This document shows positions 1 to 6,991 of a stretch of 29,941 bases of DNA, piece after piece. A model generated the notes under the pieces. It was not told the origin of the DNA. It did no database searches and saw nothing but the letters and a program-made list of their open reading frames with translations. The position numbers and the translations under genes are program-made. The DNA lies in IMG/VR virus record IMGVR_UViG_3300024180_000023, positions 1-29,941 of that record, one strand, 5' to 3'. Each line of letters starts with the position of its first letter. Position 1 is the stretch's first letter. This stretch comes from a virus.

Positions 1-288
1 GCTGCCAGCATCGGCAAACGATACGCCGCCAGGTTCACAATCCCAGCACGCGGATTGAAGGAAGCCAACTTCAGCGTGTTACAGCACACCAACATGCCAG
101 CGGTTCTCGTCGAGTGCTGTTTTCTGAGCAATGCAGAGGAGGCAAAGTGGATCTCCAGTGACGAGATACAACAGCAACATGCTGAGGCAATTGCTGATGG
201 AATCATTGACCACTTCGGGCCAGACAACAAACCAGCATTGACGCTAGAGCAGAGAGTTGCTAGAATTGAAAAGCATCTGAATTTATGA
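1..288 (+). CDS. N-acetylmuramoyl-L-alanine amidase (endolysin), C-terminal part
   Basis: The frame is open from base 1, so the gene is cut by the left edge and only its last 95 residues are visible. The stretch MPAVLVECCFLSN is the typical end of the Amidase_3 fold, where the Glu of VLVE is the catalytic glutamate; a helix with AEAIADGI follows, as in that family. These zinc amidases cut the bond between N-acetylmuramic acid and L-alanine in peptidoglycan. The last 20 residues (LEQRVARIEKHLNL) look like a short coiled coil. The stop overlaps the next gene by ATGA, and two membrane proteins follow, which fits a lysis cassette. The zinc-binding half lies outside the window. Confidence 0.85.
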   Translation, partial: AASIGKRYAARFTIPARGLKEANFSVLQHTNMPAVLVECCFLSNAEEAKWISSDEIQQQHAEAIADGIIDHFGPDNKPALTLEQRVARIEKHLNL

Positions 289-605
289 TTGATTATCTGA
301 CCTTACTTATCGTCATGCTTGGCTCATCCACTGTGGTGCTGTCAATCTTTGTTGCCGTTAAATTCAGGCAACAATCAAAACACCTCAAAAATGGCAGCAG
401 GAGTCTCAGTAAGGCACTTATGTGGCAGTTAATCGGTGAGGCATTGCTAGGTGCAGGAACGCTTGCTTTTGCTATGCTGGCATATCTTAACATGCTTCCA
501 ACCGTGCCAGTCGCAGTGCAGTCAGCAATGCGTCTTTTCATTTTCTCAGCAAGTGGGCTGACCACTATCCATCTTTATCTGACCACAACCCGCCTCAACA
601 AATAG
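285..605 (+). CDS. Small membrane protein, putative holin
   Basis: A 106-residue protein with three hydrophobic segments at about residues 4-24, 47-68 and 76-98, and a basic loop (RQQSKHLKNGSRSLSK) between the first two. Its start overlaps the amidase stop by four bases, so the two are probably translationally coupled. Size, three membrane spans and position beside an endolysin fit a class I holin, which would open the inner membrane to release the amidase. No specific holin family was recognised from sequence; the assignment rests on topology and context. Confidence 0.6.
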   Translation: MIDYLTLLIVMLGSSTVVLSIFVAVKFRQQSKHLKNGSRSLSKALMWQLIGEALLGAGTLAFAMLAYLNMLPTVPVAVQSAMRLFIFSASGLTTIHLYLTTTRLNK

Positions 606-607
606 CC

Positions 608-847
608 ATGTTTGACCCGTCCATTCTGGTTGAATATGGGGTGGCGGGTTTTGCCATAGGGTGCATCGTAGGTGTGTGCCGGTGGTTTCTCGCTGCGCTA
701 GAGAAGAAAGACAAACTTATCGGCACAATCGTTGGCAAGCATGAGGACCAGAGAGAGAAGGAAAGCGAGCGGCATGACAAGAGCTTCAACAGGCTCAGTG
801 ATGCAATCAACGATCTCACTGTCGAGATCGCGAGGAAGAAAGACTAA
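608..847 (+). CDS. Small membrane-anchored coiled-coil protein of the lysis cassette
   Basis: A 79-residue protein with one hydrophobic segment near residues 10-30 (VAGFAIGCIVGVCRWFLAAL), then a highly charged helical tail (KHEDQREKESERHDKSFNRL) likely to form a coiled coil. It begins two bases after the previous stop. The shape resembles BhlA/XhlA-type holin-associated proteins or an inner-membrane spanin, but no family signature is clear. An outer spanin lipoprotein was looked for in the next bases and not found. It probably works with the upstream holin-like protein in lysis. Confidence 0.55.
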   Translation: MFDPSILVEYGVAGFAIGCIVGVCRWFLAALEKKDKLIGTIVGKHEDQREKESERHDKSFNRLSDAINDLTVEIARKKD

Positions 848-939
848 AACCGCACACGCTTGGCTTGGCAATGCGCTTGAATCGCTGACGAAGGATCTGC
901 GAAAACGCGGTGATTAGCAGCGTTATTCACCGCACCCCC

Positions 940-966
940 AGCCTCCTTTTTACAGGGGGCTTTTTT
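940..966 (+). terminator. Rho-independent terminator after the lysis cassette
   Basis: A seven-base-pair stem AGCCTCC / GGGGGCT (940-946 with 955-961, one G-U pair) closes an 8-base loop and is followed directly by six T residues (961-966). It sits about 90 bases after the last lysis gene and before the promoter of the next small genes, so it separates late and early transcription. Confidence 0.85.
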
Positions 967-991
967 GTGCGTGAAAATAAATATACGATTC

Positions 992-1023
992 ATGTTGCAC
1001 TCAACATATTGATTATGTATCTT
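992..1023 (+). promoter_or_regulatory. Promoter candidate with overlapping inverted repeat
   Basis: A perfect inverted repeat ATGTTG-CACT-CAACAT lies at 992-1007. It overlaps a possible -35 hexamer TTGCAC (995-1000), which is 17 bases from a -10 candidate TATCTT (1018-1023). Both hexamers are only moderate matches to the sigma-70 consensus. The predicted transcript start is about three bases before the ATG at 1033. The repeat is a plausible operator. This directly follows the terminator at 940-966, where a new promoter is expected. Confidence 0.4.
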
Positions 1024-1032
1024 GTGGTCGTT

Positions 1033-1173
1033 ATGAAACACAAACACAGAACCGCAAGCATACTGGCGGCTATTGAATACCTAATCCGTAAGCAAAAGCT
1101 CAAGCCAGAAGAAGTCCAGAAGCTAATCATTAAAACAATACAAGATGAAACTGATAATCTACGCAATCTTTGA
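1033..1173 (+). CDS. Small helical protein of unknown function
   Basis: The ATG at 1033 gives a 46-residue basic protein, MKHKHRTASILAAIEYLIRK followed by a charged helix (KLKPEEVQKLIIKTIQDETD). An in-frame start further upstream at 910 would run through the terminator, so it was not used. There is no Shine-Dalgarno; the -10 candidate ends nine bases before the ATG. The protein is probably two helices. No family was recognised. Its end overlaps the next small gene. Confidence 0.5.
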   Translation: MKHKHRTASILAAIEYLIRKQKLKPEEVQKLIIKTIQDETDNLRNL

Positions 1174-1246
1174 AATCGCCACGGCACTTGCCATCATCGG
1201 AATCTTTGCCACCGCTTACATCATGGTGGCATCATCAACACAATAG
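1145..1246 (+). CDS. 33-residue single-span membrane peptide
   Basis: An ATG at 1145, inside the end of the previous gene in another frame, opens a 33-codon reading frame: MKLIIYAIFEIATALAIIGI followed by FATAYIMVASSTQ. Almost the whole peptide is hydrophobic and would cross the membrane once. It sits snugly between two neighbours (stop at 1246, next ATG at 1251), which supports a real gene despite its size. Function is unknown; short membrane peptides are common in phage early regions. Confidence 0.45.
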   Translation: MKLIIYAIFEIATALAIIGIFATAYIMVASSTQ

Positions 1247-1250
1247 AACA

Positions 1251-1439
1251 ATGGAAATATTATCATTACTGCTGCTACCAGTCATCCTCATACTAGGATT
1301 TCTCACGCTGTTCTTGCCTTGCTATGTTTACAGCATACACAAAAGCGCAAAGACACAGATTGAACTGCTGCGCCTCAATCTAGAAGCTCAGAATAACATC
1401 ATCAAGATCCTCTGGGATACACAACAGCAAAGCAAATAG
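1251..1439 (+). CDS. Small membrane protein with cytoplasmic helix
   Basis: 62 residues from the ATG at 1251. Residues 3-27 (ILSLLLLPVILILGFLTLFL and onward) are a strong membrane span, followed by a polar amphipathic helix (KSAKTQIELLRLNLEAQNN). An upstream in-frame TTG at 1170 is less likely, because it would overlap the whole 1145-1246 peptide. The next gene starts two bases after the stop. No family recognised. Confidence 0.55.
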   Translation: MEILSLLLLPVILILGFLTLFLPCYVYSIHKSAKTQIELLRLNLEAQNNIIKILWDTQQQSK

Positions 1440-1441
1440 CC

Positions 1442-1681
1442 ATGAACGTAGAGACAACAATATACGACGACAACGATGACCCAATCATCGTGACAGGATA
1501 CATCATTGAGGGCGTGAAGGGAATGCGCGATTACTACGGACAACTGGAGACCCCAGACGATCCAGATGAAATCGAAATCCACTCAGCCACTGACATCAAT
1601 GATGAAGAAATCGAACTCACAGACGCTCAACTCAAACACGCAGAAGAGCAGCTATGGGACAACGCAAGAATGAACCAATAA
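1442..1681 (+). CDS. Acidic hypothetical protein
   Basis: 79 residues, strongly acidic: runs such as DDNDDP, PDDPDEIEIHS and NDEEIELTD dominate. The N-terminal half could form a small beta domain (PIIVTGYIIEGVKG); the C-terminal part is helical. Small acidic phage proteins include DNA mimics and host-takeover inhibitors, but nothing here identifies one. It lies two bases after the upstream membrane protein and five bases before the next gene, in one tight rightward run. Confidence 0.6.
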   Translation: MNVETTIYDDNDDPIIVTGYIIEGVKGMRDYYGQLETPDDPDEIEIHSATDINDEEIELTDAQLKHAEEQLWDNARMNQ

Positions 1682-1685
1682 TAAT

Positions 1686-1826
1686 ATGGAACCAAAAGAA
1701 ACAACAACGCTAGACGCAATGGTAGCAGGATTAAACCTGCTATATGATGCAATGGAGACACCGCCAGCACCGCCAGCGGATGAAGAAGAAGAAACCGAAA
1801 CGAAGGAGAACAAATGGATACACTAG
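1686..1826 (+). CDS. Very small acidic protein
   Basis: A 46-codon frame from the ATG at 1686: an N-terminal helix (TLDAMVAGLNLLYDAMET), then a proline and glutamate-rich tail (PPAPPADEEEETETKENK). It overlaps the start of the next gene by 13 bases; that gene's Shine-Dalgarno (AAGGAG at 1803-1808) is inside this one. Coding is supported by placement and acidic bias only. Function unknown. Confidence 0.4.
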   Translation: MEPKETTTLDAMVAGLNLLYDAMETPPAPPADEEEETETKENKWIH

Positions 1827-1987
1827 AAAACATCTGCCAAGGTGGAGCAGTGAATGGTCACACGTTCAACATCAGCACAGCGGCAGTTCAGATCGGATAC
1901 AAGGATGGCTACTATCAAAAGTCAGCAATCAAGAATGCCGACGGGCAGACTGTGTGGCACTGGCATGAAGGAGATGATGATGAATAA
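1814..1987 (+). CDS. Small hypothetical protein
   Basis: 57 residues from the ATG at 1814, which has a good Shine-Dalgarno (AAGGAG, five-base spacing). The protein has an aromatic, beta-like middle (VQIGYKDGYYQKSAIKNADG, then QTVWHWHEGDDDE). The stop at 1985-1987 overlaps the start of the DnaA-like gene at 1980. No family recognised. Confidence 0.5.
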   Translation: MDTLENICQGGAVNGHTFNISTAAVQIGYKDGYYQKSAIKNADGQTVWHWHEGDDDE

Positions 1988-2267
1988 CGATGAACTCCAG
2001 CGAATCATCCTTGCTGCTGCCGCTGCCTTTGATGTTAACCCAATGGACATTGTGGAGGGCAGAAAGGGCAGCAAGAGCTTGATGTATGCCAGGGACGTTT
2101 GTGCATACTTACTGGCTGGCAAAATGCCTCGCGGTAAAATACCGAACCTCTTGGGCAGGAATAGCAAATACTATTATTACGGAGCAATCAAAAAAGTCCG
2201 CGCCAAGTGCCTGTCTGATCATGACTTCGAGATGAAGGTTTTGAATCTTGCTGCGCGTCTTGGTTAG
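1980..2267 (+). CDS. Stand-alone DnaA domain IV-like DNA-binding protein
   Basis: 95 residues from the ATG at 1980, chosen because GAAGGAG (1967-1973) lies six bases upstream; in-frame ATGs at 1965, 1974 and 1977 are alternatives. Residues 15-70 follow the layout of the C-terminal DNA-binding domain of the initiator DnaA: F-x-V-x-P-x-DIVEGRKGSK, then the helix YARDVCAYLLAG, then a GRNS turn and a helix GAIKKVRAK. The DnaA hallmark GRDHSTV is degenerate here (GRNSKYYYYG), so binding to ordinary DnaA boxes is doubtful. It may mark a phage origin or regulate transcription. It converges on, and overlaps by 80 bases, the helicase gene on the other strand. Confidence 0.6.
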   Translation: MNNDELQRIILAAAAAFDVNPMDIVEGRKGSKSLMYARDVCAYLLAGKMPRGKIPNLLGRNSKYYYYGAIKKVRAKCLSDHDFEMKVLNLAARLG

Positions 2268-3603
2268 CACGCTGAAGCATTCCAACTGATGCCATCAATG
2301 TGGACTGACCTTCGCTCTTGTTTTCAAGCGCACTAGCCACCACCCAGTCAATAGACTCAGCCGCCATGATGCGAAATATCTTGGCGGCTTTTCCTTGTCC
2401 AGTTCTAAGGATGCGAGCGTTCGTCTGCTCATACTGTTCGAGGCTATAAGTCAGAGACATCCACACAATGGTAGAGCATGAGTCTTGTATGCCGTCGATG
2501 CCGTGCGACAAGCTGGCGGGGTTGGCTACCCACACAGGTATCTTGCCAGCACGCCAATCATCCATGCGCGTCTCATCGAATGCCTGTGCCTCTGGGAACG
2601 CCTCAAGCAATGCTGACATCTCTGACTTGTAGCGTGTCAGCACCAGCACCGGTGAGTGCTTCTTGATGATCTTGGCTAGGGCTGCGTGCTTGGCTGTATG
2701 GAGATGGACGCTCTCGCCGTTCTCATCGTAGACACTGCCAGCGGTGAACTGCTGGAGCTTGTTGACAAGGGTGGCTGCGCTCTGTGCGTCCACGACTGTA
2801 TCATCAATGTCGATTACTAGCTGGCGCTCAAGTGCCTTGTATTGCTTCATAACCTTCGCTGGAAGCGTTACGTTCTCATCAATGACATTGCAGTCAGGTA
2901 TGTCCAGATGCTCTTCAGAACGGCGCACAAGACAAATGTCGGCAATGGCTGCGTTGATCTCCTGGTGGGCGTGCTGCTTGGGCGTGAAGTTGTATCCCAT
3001 GTAATCGCTGTCAAACCAGCGTGTCTTGAAATGCGTGATGAATTTGCCGAGTCTCGCGCCACCATCCAGCACTTTGAGCTGGTAAAACAAGTCCATTAAG
3101 CCATTCGGGCTGGGTGTGCCTGTGAGTCCGTGGACGCGCTTGAAGTGGGTGCGTGCCTTGATGACTGCCTTGGTGCGCTTAGAGTTGGCTTTGAGGCACG
3201 ATAGCTCGTCGATGAGCAGCGTGTCAACTGGCATATCCTTGCCAACGAACTCATCAAGGAAACCTTTCTTGCTGCCACGCCCGCTGACAAGCTCGAAGTT
3301 GATGAGGTAGATGTCAGCACTGCCGTCTAGCCACGCCTGCTTGCCTTCTTTTGTGCGTAGGTTGGCAACCTTAAAGTCGAAGCCCCAGCGTGCCACCTGG
3401 TCTGGCCATGTCACTGAGCACACACGCAGCGGTGCTATGATCAGCACGCCCTTAAAGTCGCCACGCTCGCGCAGTTGGTGGTATGCCTCAAGAGTGCAGG
3501 GGGTCTTGCCCAAGCCCATCCCGGCGAAGAGGGCGGCGTGTGGCGTGTCGCGCAGATGCTCAACCATGCCATGCTGGTATTCGAAGGGTTTAAAGGTGTT
3601 CAT
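2188..3603 (-). CDS. SNF2/DEAD-type superfamily 2 helicase
   Basis: 471 residues. Visible helicase motifs are an entry F-x-x-Q (7-10), Walker A GMGLGKT (28-34), Walker B-like LLIDELS (D132, E133; DEAH is replaced by DELS), motif III LTGTPSPNG (from 160) and motif VI QTNARILRTGQ (393-403). The short insert-free layout is that of phage SNF2-like helicases. It would use ATP to move on duplex DNA, probably in replication, recombination or protein removal. Its start overlaps the VRR-NUC gene by 14 bases, and such helicase plus VRR-NUC pairs are common in phage early operons. The last 27 codons are antisense to the DnaA-like gene. The C-terminal tail is polar and probably disordered. Confidence 0.88.
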   Translation of the reverse strand: MNTFKPFEYQHGMVEHLRDTPHAALFAGMGLGKTPCTLEAYHQLRERGDFKGVLIIAPLRVCSVTWPDQVARWGFDFKVANLRTKEGKQAWLDGSADIYLINFELVSGRGSKKGFLDEFVGKDMPVDTLLIDELSCLKANSKRTKAVIKARTHFKRVHGLTGTPSPNGLMDLFYQLKVLDGGARLGKFITHFKTRWFDSDYMGYNFTPKQHAHQEINAAIADICLVRRSEEHLDIPDCNVIDENVTLPAKVMKQYKALERQLVIDIDDTVVDAQSAATLVNKLQQFTAGSVYDENGESVHLHTAKHAALAKIIKKHSPVLVLTRYKSEMSALLEAFPEAQAFDETRMDDWRAGKIPVWVANPASLSHGIDGIQDSCSTIVWMSLTYSLEQYEQTNARILRTGQGKAAKIFRIMAAESIDWVVASALENKSEGQSTLMASVGMLQRANQDAQQDSKPSSRSHDQTGTWRGLF

Positions 3604-3865
3604 CTATAATTCGTTTTCCTTCTTCTACTGAGTCAACAACGTAGACCATATGCCCGCAGGCTTGTATCAGTCGGTGCTCATTCTTTTGCAGTGCCGACAC
3701 GATGCCTGTGGGCGTCTTAACTTCGATGAATATCACGCTGCGATCTGGCAGCAGGATCACCCTGTCTGGCACGCCTGCTCTGCCAGGGCTTGTGAACTTG
3801 TAGGCAATGCAGCCACGCAGCTTGGCGTGTTCGCATATCTTGCGCTCAATCTGTGCTTCGGTCAT
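3590..3865 (-). CDS. VRR-NUC domain nuclease
   Basis: 91 residues that are almost entirely the VRR-NUC fold, a compact PD-(D/E)XK nuclease. The core residues are visible: GVPDR (D34), then IFIEVK (E48 and K50), with KTPTG and a Q (QKNEHRLIQACGHMVYVV) after it. Stand-alone phage VRR-NUC proteins are reported to cut branched DNA such as Holliday-type structures. The gene overlaps the PAPS-reductase-like gene by four bases (ATGA) and the helicase by 14, so all three are probably on one leftward message. Confidence 0.88.
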   Translation of the reverse strand: MTEAQIERKICEHAKLRGCIAYKFTSPGRAGVPDRVILLPDRSVIFIEVKTPTGIVSALQKNEHRLIQACGHMVYVVDSVEEGKRIIDEHL

Positions 3866-5073
3866 GACATTTCAGCCTCTAAACGGCGCTTGGTTTTAAT
3901 GGATTTAAATTTTTCATAAGCTTCCGATTTTGGCTGTGTTTGGCCCAAACCCTTACAGTAGTAATCATTACGTAAAATGCAACGGGCCATTCGCTTCCAA
4001 CTTGGAGCCCAGCATTTTATCTCTAAATCATGTGGCGCTTGATCTGGAATAGAATCATAACCTCTTTGTTTCCAGCCTGCGATAAACTTAATAAACCTGT
4101 TGCTGTAATGTTGCCTCATTTTGACTGGCAGTGATTTAAGCAAAAAGTTGACATAACTTTCCCACGTGTGTTTGCCAGGCTTAGTGATGTCGTTAGCTCC
4201 ATTTATGTTACCTCTCTCTTGAACGTATAGAGATCCGCTGTTTACACCGCTGACCCTGTTAAGCAGTTTATACCATGTCATGGGCTCTAAAATGTGATAC
4301 AGCCACAAACCTTTCTTTTGATCATCGCCAAAAGGTTGACATAGTCTCTGATTGCTAAACTTAACTCCCGCCCTTGTCATCATATCATAAATTTTATTAT
4401 AAGACAGCTCTGGGTGCTTGAAGTGGTAGAGCCATATATCTTCAGTTCTCCAATCATAAATTGGGTAAGCATTATATAAGTGAGAGGAAACCTTAGTTGT
4501 CCACTTGTAGTTTTTGTGCATCAATCCGTTTTTCTGGGATGTTATTGCACGATAACGATGCAGGCTTTCGTCTGACCTTATTCCAATAAACGCAGCACAA
4601 GATTGATCCCCCGCATACCACTTGCCGAAAATAACCATTAGCTCTTCAAACTCCATTTTTGGAACATAGAAATCATATTGTGATAAATCTGCCGCTAATG
4701 CAGGCTTTTCTCTCACCCATAAGTCTTGCTTACTTTCGTCCCAACATACCCATTTCGGCTCAAAATCGCTCACAGCATTACGCAATAGCAACTCTCCGCA
4801 AAACCAGTGCAGGTCAATATGATCTTTGTATTCCTCAATGATTTCCTCGATATGGGTGATGGTTTCTGAATATTGAGCCTCCAGGTCAATAATAAGCAAC
4901 CCTACTTTCCTGTTTCTTTTTATAGCTTCAGCCATAACGAGATGAGTCATTACTGAGCTATCCTTACCACCAGAAAAACTAATGTATAATTTTTCAAAGT
5001 CGTCAAATGCCTTGGAAATCCTGTCCTTTGAACAATCCAATACACTTTTGTCTAAATATAGTTTTCGGCTCAT
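3862..5073 (-). CDS. PAPS reductase-like / DUF3440 protein (IbrA/YbdN type)
   Basis: 403 residues. The N-terminal ATP-pyrophosphatase loop SGGKDSS (34-40) is intact, and the extended C-terminal half (CQPFGDDQKKGLWLYHILEP region) is characteristic of the DUF3440 group that includes E. coli YbdN and IbrA. These proteins share the fold of PAPS reductase and of the DNA phosphorothioation enzyme DndC, so an adenylating or sulfur-linked reaction is possible; the true substrate is not known. The ParB-like partner lies one base upstream, the same pairing as IbrB/IbrA. This gene is clearly more AT-rich than the helicase block (24 G+C of 60 at 4501-4560 against 33 of 60 at 2521-2580), which suggests transfer. 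Confidence 0.82.
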   Translation of the reverse strand: MSRKLYLDKSVLDCSKDRISKAFDDFEKLYISFSGGKDSSVMTHLVMAEAIKRNRKVGLLIIDLEAQYSETITHIEEIIEEYKDHIDLHWFCGELLLRNAVSDFEPKWVCWDESKQDLWVREKPALAADLSQYDFYVPKMEFEELMVIFGKWYAGDQSCAAFIGIRSDESLHRYRAITSQKNGLMHKNYKWTTKVSSHLYNAYPIYDWRTEDIWLYHFKHPELSYNKIYDMMTRAGVKFSNQRLCQPFGDDQKKGLWLYHILEPMTWYKLLNRVSGVNSGSLYVQERGNINGANDITKPGKHTWESYVNFLLKSLPVKMRQHYSNRFIKFIAGWKQRGYDSIPDQAPHDLEIKCWAPSWKRMARCILRNDYYCKGLGQTQPKSEAYEKFKSIKTKRRLEAEMS

Positions 5074-5074
5074 A

Positions 5075-6205
5075 TTAGTATAGTTCTACTTGTTTGGAAA
5101 TGTTAGCTGCTTCGTCAAAATCAAGTTCAATTTGCTGGTGGTTGGCAAGCCATTTGTTCAAGTAGCACAATGCTGTTTCATCAGCAAGCTTCCGCGTCTC
5201 TTCATCTATGTCAAACCATGCACTGGAATACCTTGATGGCACACCTGACAAATAACACACAGCGGCTTGTCCAAGCCATGCAATTCTATTCATGGCTTTA
5301 TTGGTCAGATAATGCTCGCAAGAGTATTTCCATTCACGAATAATATTACTCAATGCTTCGCCAAACAGATTCTGATCGGACAGGATTCTTACAAACTCAT
5401 CTTTGCATTGCTGATGACTCCAACCATCTTTTGTGGTGGCGTAAAATCCCGCCTTGTAACATTCCCATTTTTCATATGTGTGAAAGATTCTGTCTGGATC
5501 ATTTGTGTTACCAGCTCTAAATGACTTGATGACCTCTTCGGGGATATCGTCAGTGATCGGCTCGAAAGACTCTGTGCTGTCTTCGGCTATCCAAGCCTTA
5601 CTAAAATCCTTGTCGCTGAATAAATTCTCAAGACCAGATATTTGGCACAACCTGAGAACTTCCTCTTCATCCATTCCTAGCTGTTTTGCTATGCGCTGAT
5701 TTGTCCAGTTGCGGTTTTTTAGTTCTATAACAATTTCACTCATGGCATCAACCTGGTGCTTTCCTCTGGCCCTGTTGTGTCTAATAGTGGAAGCTATCCT
5801 ATCATTCTTGCTGCTTTGCTCTTGCCTAATGTTAACAACAGGTAAAAAGCCTTTTATGCGCTTACTGACAATCTTTGATTCTTTACCTACCCTGTTACGG
5901 TGAAATCCGTCAATAACCTCAGTTTTTCCCTTTTCTGGATTGCTCCATGTGACAATCGGCTGCGTGTATCCATCGTTCATGATAGAAACCTCAAGCAACT
6001 CCATTTCAGGTGGGGCTACTTTGTTGGGATTGTAATCGTTGGCCACAACATTGTCACTAGCCTCCCATTTTACAAAATCAACAGGCTCATCTTTAAAGGG
6101 GCTGTTGTCATGTATAAACTCTCTCAGTTCATTAATATAGCTTACCTGTTCTGCCAAGCTCATTGGCTTTAGGTCTTTTAGTATGGTTTCTTTTATGTTT
6201 TTCAT
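5075..6205 (-). CDS. ParB/sulfiredoxin-domain protein (IbrB/YbdM type)
   Basis: 376 residues. Residues 40-125 form a ParB/sulfiredoxin-like domain: NDYNPNKVAPPEM, then the motif EVIDGFHRNRVG with DGFHR at 99-103, where classical ParB has GERR. A helix-turn-helix follows at about 168-192 (NQRIAKQLGMDEEEVLRLCQ). The rest is a helical C-terminal domain without a recognised name. ParB proteins bind DNA and use CTP; the IbrB branch is paired with DUF3440 proteins and is known mainly as a regulator. The stop is one base from the next gene's start. It shares the AT-rich composition of its partner. Confidence 0.78.
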   Translation of the reverse strand: MKNIKETILKDLKPMSLAEQVSYINELREFIHDNSPFKDEPVDFVKWEASDNVVANDYNPNKVAPPEMELLEVSIMNDGYTQPIVTWSNPEKGKTEVIDGFHRNRVGKESKIVSKRIKGFLPVVNIRQEQSSKNDRIASTIRHNRARGKHQVDAMSEIVIELKNRNWTNQRIAKQLGMDEEEVLRLCQISGLENLFSDKDFSKAWIAEDSTESFEPITDDIPEEVIKSFRAGNTNDPDRIFHTYEKWECYKAGFYATTKDGWSHQQCKDEFVRILSDQNLFGEALSNIIREWKYSCEHYLTNKAMNRIAWLGQAAVCYLSGVPSRYSSAWFDIDEETRKLADETALCYLNKWLANHQQIELDFDEAANISKQVELY

Positions 6206-6233
6206 TTTGATATAGTATAAAGGTATAATAATA

Positions 6234-6260
6234 CCCCCCGCCCCATTACAGGGCAGGAGG
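6234..6260 (-). terminator. Strong hairpin between ssDNA-binding and ParB-like genes
   Basis: Read leftward, CCTCCTGCCC pairs with GGGCGGGGGG (6260-6251 with 6243-6234, two G-U pairs) around a seven-base loop, a ten-pair GC-rich stem. The following bases are TATTATTATACC rather than an unbroken T run, so this may be a partial terminator or an attenuator that lowers expression of the downstream ParB/PAPS pair. A short inverted repeat GGTAT-AATA-ATACC (6222-6235) overlaps its tail. Confidence 0.5.
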
Positions 6261-6271
6261 CTGTAAGGTGA

Positions 6272-6823
6272 TTACAGACCGAACGTGTCTTTGACGTCTG
6301 CAACTGATACGTCGCTGGAGATGTCTTCGAAGTCAGATTCGACGTTGACGGATGATGCAACGAATGGCTCGCCCTTGGCGGCATACTGAACAGCTTCAAG
6401 GCTGGCGATGATGCGCTTGCCATAATTGTTGTTCATGCCCCAGAGGTCGAGCACCACGTTGACGTAGTCTCCACTTACTGGGCTGTCGAGGTCGCCCTCG
6501 GCTACCGGCTGGCGCTGGCGTCCTACGATGACAGGACGCTTCTTGTTGGCTCCGCTGATGATGACATTGTCTGTCCATCCATCGTAGCCTTTGTCGTTGC
6601 CGTCTTGGATCGGCAGCTTATCCGTTGGCATCTCGCTGCCGTTGAATTTCTCTGCCTCAATCTGGCGCACAACCTTCTTGAATGCTGCCAGGTTGGCTTT
6701 GCCATCCTCGGAGCTTGGATCAATGATGAATGATGCGCTGTACTTTGGGTCACCGTCAAACTTGCTGACAGCGGTGAAGAGATCGCAGAAGGACAGACGG
6801 ACGTTATTTAACTTTAACTTCAT
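6272..6823 (-). CDS. Phage single-stranded DNA-binding protein (DUF2815 type)
   Basis: 183 residues. The N-terminus MKLKLNNVRLSFCDLF and the KYSASFIIDP segment are typical of DUF2815, a family of phage proteins related to the T7 gp2.5 OB-fold ssDNA-binding proteins. The C-terminus is acidic (SDFEDISSDVSVADVKDTFGL), as expected for an SSB that recruits partners through its tail. It would coat single strands during replication and recombination. It lies between the DUF2800 nuclease and the helicase group, as in many phage early operons. A leader of 168 bases separates it from the DUF2800 gene; no Shine-Dalgarno is seen. Confidence 0.82.
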   Translation of the reverse strand: MKLKLNNVRLSFCDLFTAVSKFDGDPKYSASFIIDPSSEDGKANLAAFKKVVRQIEAEKFNGSEMPTDKLPIQDGNDKGYDGWTDNVIISGANKKRPVIVGRQRQPVAEGDLDSPVSGDYVNVVLDLWGMNNNYGKRIIASLEAVQYAAKGEPFVASSVNVESDFEDISSDVSVADVKDTFGL

Positions 6824-6991
6824 GATATGGTATATTTTCTATATTGGTTTTTGTCTCACTTAATTCTTGGTGGAGACTGCCCCTTGGCACCTTTTGATTG
6901 TGGAAAGTTATCGGCTTTTATGCGGTTACCGATATGGCGATGAAAATGACCAGGGGACAATGAATAAAACCCCGCCGCAATACCAGATTGT

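Noticed and set aside
5073-5090. A shared TATACTAATATG-like leader motif before three leftward genes
   Set aside because: At this gene the motif is just the last codons of the ParB-like protein (Leu-Tyr-stop), so the similarity is accidental.
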